A stretch of DNA of 8,914 bases, from contig CAUAJB010000073.1 in NCBI GenBank assembly GCA_958429225.1, positions 1 through 8,914 on the forward strand. The letters run 5' to 3'. Made by a program: the position numbers and the translations under genes. The notes under the pieces are model-generated. The model ran no database searches. It worked only from the letters and a program-made list of their open reading frames with translations, and had not been told where the DNA came from. This document shows, one piece after another, positions 5,078 through 8,914 of this stretch. The stretch's first letter is position 1. Each line of letters opens with the position of its first letter. This stretch comes from an uncultured Collinsella sp. (GTDB lineage Bacteria; Actinomycetota; Coriobacteriia; Coriobacteriales; Coriobacteriaceae).

Positions 5078-6463
5078 ATGACGGATCAGGAAACGCCCGA
5101 GCGCGCGCATGTGACGGCCGACGATATCGAGGCCGCCAACGACCTCATCGACTTTATCGAGGCATGTCCCAGCATGTTCCATACGGCGGCGACCATTATG
5201 GCCGAGCTCGACGAGGCGGGCTTTACCTACCTGCCCGAGAACGCGGCGTGGGACATCGAGCCGGGCGGGCGTTATTACACGCAGCGCAATACCTCGAGCG
5301 TTATTGCCTTTAAGGTGGGCGAGGACCTGACCGCGACGTGGGGCGAGGACGGCGTTGCCGGTGACTATCATTTTCAGCTCACGGCGTCGCACAGCGATTC
5401 GCCGACGTTTAAGGTCAAGGCCGTGCCCGAGCTCGACGGCGCAGGCGAGACGCTGCGCCTGAACACCGAGGCCTACGGCGGCATGATCGACTACACCTGG
5501 TTCGACCGCCCGCTGGCGCTCGCGGGCCGCGTGTTGGTACGCGAAGGCGACCGTATTGAGAGCCGCCTGCTTGCCACCGAGCGCGAAGTCGCGATTATCC
5601 CGAGCCTTGCCATCCATATGAACCGCGGCGTTAACGAGGGCTTTGCGCCCAACCGCGCCGTCGACCTGTGCCCGCTCATCAGCGCCGGTGAGCTTAAGCA
5701 GGGCGATTTTGATGCCCTGGTTGCCGACGAACTGGACGTTGAGCCCGAGCAGATCCTGAGCCGCGATCTGTTCCTGGTCAACCGCCAGGATGCGCGCATT
5801 TGGGGCTGGGCTGACGAGTTCATCTCGACGCCCAAGCTCGACGACCTGGCCTGCGCCTACACCTCACTGCAGGCATTTTTGGGTGCCGAGAACGCGCGCG
5901 ACGTCTCGGTCTTCTGCTGCTTTGATAACGAGGAGGTTGGTTCCGAGACCAAGCAGGGCGCCATGTCGACGTTCTTGGCCGACGCACTGCGCCGCATCAA
6001 CGGATCGCTGGGCTTTGACGACGAGTCGTACCATCGTGCACTTGCTGCCTCGATGCTTGTGAGCTGCGACAATGCGCATGCCGTGCACCCCAACCACGCC
6101 GAGAAGTGCGACGCCCGCAATCAGGTTGTGCTCAACGGCGGTATCGTTATCAAGGAAGCCGCCAACCAGCATTACTGCACCGATGCCTTTAGCCGCGCAG
6201 TGTTCCAGGCTATTTGCGATGACGCCGACGTGCCCACGCAGGCCTTCGCCAACAAGAGCGATATGGCGGGTGGCTCCACGCTCGGCAACCTGTCGAACAT
6301 GCAGGCGAGCATGCATGCCGTGGACGTGGGCCTGCCGCAGCTGGCCATGCACTCAAGCTACGAGACCGGCGGCGTGCGCGACGTGATGTATGCCATCCGC
6401 GCCCTCACCGCCTTCTACGAGCGCAACCTAACCATCAACGGCGCCGAAAGTGTGGAACTCTAA
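5078..6463 (+). CDS. apeB: M18 family aminopeptidase (aspartyl aminopeptidase type)
   Basis: A cytoplasmic dinuclear zinc exopeptidase, usually a large oligomer, that removes N-terminal acidic residues from peptides. From ATG 5078 it has 461 aa, within the 420-470 usual for the family; AAAGGGGAG (5066-5074) precedes this start. All expected metal ligands are visible: H105 in ASHSDSPTFKV (with D107), D256 in LDDLACAY, E286 in DNEEVGS with E285 as general base, D331 in SCDNAHAVHPNH, and H425 in MHSSYETGG. Other blocks are LNTEAYGGMIDYTWFDRPL and AIHMNRGVNEG. N-terminal homology begins near CPSMFHTAA, a typical M18 opening. It is transcribed away from the amidase gene and converges on the dehydrogenase gene. 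A 498-aa form from 4967 is the alternative. Codon use matches the neighbours, so it looks native. Confidence 0.93.
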   Translation: MTDQETPERAHVTADDIEAANDLIDFIEACPSMFHTAATIMAELDEAGFTYLPENAAWDIEPGGRYYTQRNTSSVIAFKVGEDLTATWGEDGVAGDYHFQLTASHSDSPTFKVKAVPELDGAGETLRLNTEAYGGMIDYTWFDRPLALAGRVLVREGDRIESRLLATEREVAIIPSLAIHMNRGVNEGFAPNRAVDLCPLISAGELKQGDFDALVADELDVEPEQILSRDLFLVNRQDARIWGWADEFISTPKLDDLACAYTSLQAFLGAENARDVSVFCCFDNEEVGSETKQGAMSTFLADALRRINGSLGFDDESYHRALAASMLVSCDNAHAVHPNHAEKCDARNQVVLNGGIVIKEAANQHYCTDAFSRAVFQAICDDADVPTQAFANKSDMAGGSTLGNLSNMQASMHAVDVGLPQLAMHSSYETGGVRDVMYAIRALTAFYERNLTINGAESVEL

Positions 6464-6468
6464 AATCG

Positions 6469-6514
6469 ACCAAGATGAGATGACAATTTTGGTAGGTTTT
6501 ATCTGGGCAAATGC
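6469..6514. repeat. Dispersed intergenic repeat, degenerate copy 3
   Basis: Starts 5 nt after the M18 stop. The block AATTTTGGTAGGTTTTATC (6485-6503) matches the copy at 7746-7764 at 18 of 19 positions. It is followed by TGGGCAAATGC, aligning with the 11-bp tails of the other two copies. The left arm is decayed (ACCAAG), leaving only ACCAA to pair with TTGGT. Like copy 1 it lies directly after a stop codon. Confidence 0.65.
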
Positions 6515-6516
6515 TT

Positions 6517-6550
6517 CAACGCCAACGCCAACGCCAACGCCAACGCCAAC
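6517..6550. repeat. Hexanucleotide tandem repeat (CAACGC)n
   Basis: Five perfect CAACGC units plus CAAC, 34 bp in all, flanked by TTCAAC-like and GACAAG sequence. It begins right after degenerate repeat copy 3. It is outside any gene I support. Short perfect tandem repeats of this kind vary by slippage, so the number of units may differ between strains. Confidence 0.9.
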
Positions 6551-6623
6551 GACAAGACGGAACTGCTAGGACTTCATAGGCTGAGCCTGCGCTAGTCAGA
6601 TCCCGCAGGTCGAATAAAAGTCA

Positions 6624-6728
6624 GCGAGAGCCCGCCGTTTGAGCCAAGGTGCCGTGAAATGAAAAGGCGCTGACCTTCTGGTCGCGCCTTTAAAATTGAA
6701 CGGCAGATTGGCCAAACGGCGGGCTCGC
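6624..6728. repeat. 105-bp nested hairpin element
   Basis: A nearly fully paired structure with four nested stems. Outer: GCGAG and CCCGCCGTTTG and GCCAA (6624-6628, 6631-6641, 6643-6647) pair with 6708-6728, with only a 2-nt bulge and a 1-nt bulge. Then GCCGT (6651-6655) pairs with ACGGC (6700-6704), and AAAGGCGC (6663-6670) with GCGCCTTT (6684-6691). GACC (6672-6675) pairs with GGTC (6680-6683) around a TTCT loop. It lies between two convergent genes and no coding sequence is supported here. It could be a palindromic mobile element, a transcript-end structure or an RNA. Confidence 0.8.
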
Positions 6729-6739
6729 AGCGTCGGCTC

Positions 6740-6766
6740 ATTACGCCGTTTGTAAAACGGCGTAAT
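6740..6766. terminator. Tight hairpin after the dehydrogenase gene
   Basis: A perfect 12-bp stem, ATTACGCCGTTT (6740-6751) with AAACGGCGTAAT (6755-6766), and a 3-nt loop. It starts 2 bp beyond the dehydrogenase stop and between convergent genes. There is no real T-run on either side (TCTTAA on the + side), so its use as an intrinsic terminator is likely from position but not proven. Confidence 0.5.
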
Positions 6767-6768
6767 TC

Positions 6769-7704
6769 TTAATGCTCGATCCAGCAGCGCAGGGTCTCGC
6801 CTGCCTGCAGGTGACGCAGATTCTCTGCGGCAATGTCGACCACATTGTCGAGCGTAGCCTCCAAGTGGAACCAGCCGGAGACGTGCGGTGTGATGAGCAT
6901 GTTGGGCGCATCCCACAACGGGCTTGTGGCGGGCAGCGGCTCGGGGTCGGTGACGTCGACCGCGGCGCCGGCGAGATGTCCCGACTCCAGAGCGGCAACC
7001 AAGTCCTCGGCGACCACAAGATCGCCGCGACCGCCGTTGGCAAAGAAGGCGCCCGGCTTCATCGCGGCGAAGAACTCGGCGTTCGCCAGGCCGCGGGTCT
7101 CGGGTGTGCTGGGCATAAAGGATGCGACGACATCGGCCTCGGCCAGGCGCTCAGACAGGGCATCCATGCCGTCCATGTCCTCAAATACAATGGGGTAGAC
7201 GAGCGGATGGCGCTTGATGCCGCGGACGTGTGCGCCCATGCTGCGGCAGAGCGTGGCAAAGTGGCCGCCGATATCGCCTGCGCCCAGCACCAGCACGTTG
7301 GCATTTTTGAGCGAGGTAACCGGCCCCAAATCCTCCCAGCGATGCTCGCGCTGCAAGTCGTGATAGCCGGGCAGGCGCTTCATCATAGAAAGAACCATGG
7401 CAAACATGTGCTCGCTTACGGCCTGACCGTAGGCGCCCACCGAGCAAGACAGTTTGGCGTCGGTCGGCACGGTGCCGGCGGCAAGGTAGTCGTCATAGCC
7501 GGCGGTCTGCAATTGCAACAGCTGGAGGTGCTTGCACGCGGTAAGCAGGGCAGGGTCGATGTTGCCCAGGATCACGTCGGCATCGGCGACCTGCTCGTGC
7601 GTGGCGGCGTCGGCGCTCGTGTAGATAAAGTCCTCGCCCGGAGCACTAGACTCAAGAATTGCGCGATGACGGTCGTTGACGGGCAACAAAACCAGAATGT
7701 TCAC
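6769..7704 (-). CDS. D-isomer-specific 2-hydroxyacid dehydrogenase (NAD(P)-dependent)
   Basis: A 311-aa cytoplasmic oxidoreductase that would interconvert a 2-keto acid and a D-2-hydroxy acid. It starts with GTG at 7704, supported by GGAGAGGA 6 nt upstream. The Rossmann motif GAGDIGG spans 141-147. The catalytic set is complete: R226 in NGGRGDLV, E255 in TDPEPLP, and H274 in TPHVSGW. The pattern KPGAFFANGGRGDLV followed by L-x-x-AL-x-x-G-x-L-x-GAAVDV is diagnostic of the 2-hacid_dh family. The segment ending the second strand (RGIKR, 161-165) has basic residues rather than the acidic residue that selects NAD, so NADP(H) use is possible. Length fits the 310-330 aa of short members such as glyoxylate/hydroxypyruvate reductases and lacks the ACT domain of SerA. 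The substrate is unknown. The 52-bp repeat lies in its leader, 20 nt before the start. Confidence 0.9.
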   Translation of the reverse strand: MNILVLLPVNDRHRAILESSAPGEDFIYTSADAATHEQVADADVILGNIDPALLTACKHLQLLQLQTAGYDDYLAAGTVPTDAKLSCSVGAYGQAVSEHMFAMVLSMMKRLPGYHDLQREHRWEDLGPVTSLKNANVLVLGAGDIGGHFATLCRSMGAHVRGIKRHPLVYPIVFEDMDGMDALSERLAEADVVASFMPSTPETRGLANAEFFAAMKPGAFFANGGRGDLVVAEDLVAALESGHLAGAAVDVTDPEPLPATSPLWDAPNMLITPHVSGWFHLEATLDNVVDIAAENLRHLQAGETLRCWIEH

Positions 7705-7723
7705 AAGCAGTCCTCTCCGCTCG

Positions 7724-7775
7724 ACCTGCCAAAAAGGGACAGGTTAATTTTGGCAGGTTTTATCAGGCAAAACGC
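7724..7775. repeat. Dispersed 52-bp intergenic repeat, copy 2
   Basis: Best preserved copy: ACCTGCCAAAA (7724-7734) and TTTTGGCAGGT (7748-7758) form a perfect 11-bp stem with a 13-nt loop. The core matches copy 1 at 39 of 41 positions. Here the element sits upstream of the dehydrogenase start and downstream of the map terminator. It therefore lies in a 5' leader on the minus strand rather than just after a stop codon as in the other two copies. Confidence 0.85.
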
Positions 7776-7780
7776 TCAAA

Positions 7781-7824
7781 TAAAACGCCGGATGCAAGAC
7801 GGGCGTGCCCGTCGGCATCCGGCG
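7781..7824 (-). terminator. Intrinsic terminator of the methionine aminopeptidase gene
   Basis: Two stacked stems: CGCCGGATGC (7786-7795) with GCATCCGGCG (7815-7824), and inside it GACGGGC (7798-7804) with GCCCGTC (7807-7813) around a 2-nt loop. On the minus strand the structure starts 9 nt after the map stop codon and is followed by TTTTATTTGAG, a good U-tract. Confidence 0.85.
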
Positions 7825-7833
7825 CATCCACAG

Positions 7834-8721
7834 CTACCAGCTGAGCAGCTCGTAACCGTCCTCGGTCACCACGAGCTGTACCTCGCACTGGGCCGAATCG
7901 CTACCGTCCTTGGTGCGCACACACCAGCCGTCGCCCTTGCTGATCTTAATGTCGGGCGCTCCGGCATTGACCATGGGCTCGATGGTAAAGACCATGCCCG
8001 GAGCCATAATGGTGTCCACATCGGGCGCCTCGGTGGTAAAGCCCACAAACGGGTCCTCGTGGAACTCCTTACCGATGCCGTGTCCGCCGTACTCGCGCAC
8101 CACGCTAAAACCGGCGTCCTCGACCGTCTTTTGCACGGCCTCGGCCATCACGGACAGCGGTAGCCACGGCTTGACGGCGGCCAGACCCGCCTCCACGCTG
8201 GCGCGAGTGACGTCGACCAGGCGCTGACGCTCGGCCGAGACCTCGCCGATGCAGAACATGCGGCTCGAGTCGCTAAAGTAGCCGTCAAGAATCGTGGAAC
8301 AGTCCACGTTGATGATGTCGCCCTCGTGCAGCACGTCCGTATCACAGGGGATACCGTGGCAGACCACATCATTGATCGAGGTGCACACGCTTTTGGGGTA
8401 GCCCTCGTAGTTGAGATCGGCCGGCGTGCCACCGTGCTCGACGGTGTAGTCGTAGATCATCTGGTCAATCTGGTTGGTGGTCATGCCCGCGGCGATGTGC
8501 TCGCCTACGTAGTCGAGCACGCCCACGTTGATGGCGGCGGAGCGCTTGATGCCCTCGATATCGGCGGGCGTCTTGTAGAGCGTACGGGGCAGAACCTCCC
8601 AGCCCTCCTCCCACAGGCGCTCGAGGCGCTCGTCGAAGGCGCTGTGACATTTCTTATATTTTTTGCCGCTGCCGCACCAGCAGGCGTCGTTGCGGCCGGG
8701 TACGGGTCCTTTGTCATACAT
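7834..8721 (-). CDS. map: Type I methionine aminopeptidase with N-terminal SEC-C zinc motif
   Basis: Removes the initiator methionine from nascent proteins. A 295-aa protein starting at ATG 8721, with AAAGGAAG 6 nt upstream. Residues 9-26 (GRNDACWCGSGKKYKKCH) are an SEC-C motif, with Cys14, Cys16, Cys25 and His26 as zinc ligands. The M24 catalytic domain follows from about residue 50. By alignment with the E. coli enzyme all five metal ligands are present: D140, D151, H214, E248 and E280, plus H122 in VCHGIP and H221 in EFHEDP. The block YPKSVCTSINDVVCHGIP is characteristic of type I enzymes. SEC-C extended forms are known in many Gram-positives; the extension may help dock the enzyme on the ribosome, which is inference. 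It has its own promoter and terminator and is not beside the ribosomal protein or adk genes often found with map. Confidence 0.96.
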   Translation of the reverse strand: MYDKGPVPGRNDACWCGSGKKYKKCHSAFDERLERLWEEGWEVLPRTLYKTPADIEGIKRSAAINVGVLDYVGEHIAAGMTTNQIDQMIYDYTVEHGGTPADLNYEGYPKSVCTSINDVVCHGIPCDTDVLHEGDIINVDCSTILDGYFSDSSRMFCIGEVSAERQRLVDVTRASVEAGLAAVKPWLPLSVMAEAVQKTVEDAGFSVVREYGGHGIGKEFHEDPFVGFTTEAPDVDTIMAPGMVFTIEPMVNAGAPDIKISKGDGWCVRTKDGSDSAQCEVQLVVTEDGYELLSW

Positions 8722-8746
8722 GGCTAACTTCCTTTCATCCGCAGCT

Positions 8747-8752
8747 AGTATA
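8747..8752 (-). promoter_or_regulatory. Likely -10 box of the map promoter
   Basis: The minus strand reads TATACT, five of six matches to consensus, placing a transcript start about 19 nt before the ATG. With a 17-nt spacer the -35 position (8770-8775) reads CTTTTA, a poor match. It abuts the end of the inverted repeat at 8774-8840, so that element could influence this promoter. Confidence 0.5.
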
Positions 8753-8773
8753 GCCCACTCACGCGTCCATAAA

Positions 8774-8840
8774 AGTTGCGGTGATATAGTTCCGATTTAA
8801 GCGGTTTAACAGCATAAACAGGAACTATATCACCGCAACT
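8774..8840. repeat. Perfect 20-bp inverted repeat with AGTTGCGGTGATATA arm, copy 2
   Basis: AGTTGCGGTGATATAGTTCC (8774-8793) and its exact complement (8821-8840) flank a 27-nt loop that itself contains two TTTAA words. The first 15 bp equal the left arm of the element at 1162-1228. It lies just upstream of the map promoter. Perfect arms over 20 bp suggest recent origin or active maintenance. Confidence 0.9.
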
Positions 8841-8914
8841 GATGGAGCGGGGTGGCGGGCACTAGCTGCTGCGTGGTTTTGCTAGTAGCTCACCTGGCAG
8901 GGAATGCCGAGGGC
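8841..8914. other. Right edge, no supported gene
   Basis: No ribosome binding site or recognisable protein is seen. On the minus strand one frame open from the edge ends at TAG 8884-8882 with the residues ALGIPCQVSY, which could be the C-terminus of a gene lying to the right. Ten residues are too few to judge. Confidence 0.2.

Noticed and set aside
4913..5617. 234-codon open frame on the - strand
   Set aside because: Antisense to the M18 gene, with biased composition and no recognisable motif.
6517..6550. Possible CRISPR array
   Set aside because: Units are 6 bp with no spacers; a simple tandem repeat.
6596..6916. 106-codon open frame on the - strand through the nested hairpin
   Set aside because: Out of frame with the dehydrogenase and otherwise made of hairpin arms, with no start signal.
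6772..8163. 463-codon open frame on the + strand
   Set aside because: It runs antisense through the dehydrogenase, its leader repeat, the terminator and much of map. No protein family is recognisable.
8882..8914. C-terminus of a minus-strand gene (ALGIPCQVSY then TAG)
   Set aside because: Only ten residues are visible and other frames are equally open, so it cannot be supported as a gene.

Overview
The window reads as a chromosomal segment of a GC-rich Gram-positive gut actinobacterium. Coriobacteriia, and Collinsella in particular, is my best guess. This rests on base composition, strong GGAGG-type ribosome binding sites, the gene mix (choloylglycine-hydrolase family enzyme, phosphofructokinase with a PKTIDND motif, SEC-C methionine aminopeptidase), and my general recollection of palindrome-rich intergenic DNA in that genus. 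No rRNA, tRNA, transposase or CRISPR array is visible.

Layout from left to right: the 3' end of an FtsX-like ABC permease (+, 1-393); a dispersed repeat and strong terminator (393-480); a 106-aa conserved hypothetical protein (-, 510-830); about 450 bp of noncoding palindromes (831-1278); an XRE-type DNA-binding protein with a four-helix membrane tail (-, 1279-2217); a regulatory stretch with dyads and then a 185-bp inverted repeat (2218-2619); 6-phosphofructokinase (-, 2611-3690); a membrane-anchored Ntn amidase of the choloylglycine hydrolase family (-, 3831-4916); a divergent M18 aminopeptidase (+, 5078-6463); about 300 bp of repeats and hairpins (6464-6768); a D-2-hydroxyacid dehydrogenase (-, 6769-7704); type I methionine aminopeptidase with an SEC-C zinc finger (-, 7834-8721); and a perfect 20-bp inverted repeat (8774-8840).

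The genes do not form an obvious operon or pathway. Each appears to be a single transcription unit: glycolysis, amide hydrolysis at the membrane, peptide degradation, N-terminal methionine removal and 2-keto/2-hydroxy acid redox. No spacing below 100 bp joins neighbouring genes, and hairpins separate most of them.

The striking property is in the spacers. Almost every gap between genes is occupied by a palindrome, and several belong to families repeated inside this one window: a 52-bp unit with three copies (393, 6469, 7724), and an AGTTGCGGTGATATA-armed inverted repeat with two copies (1162, 8774). One inverted repeat supplies the stop codon of the phosphofructokinase gene. I see no clear defence or mobile system; the palindromic intergenic elements are the best candidate for something poorly described.
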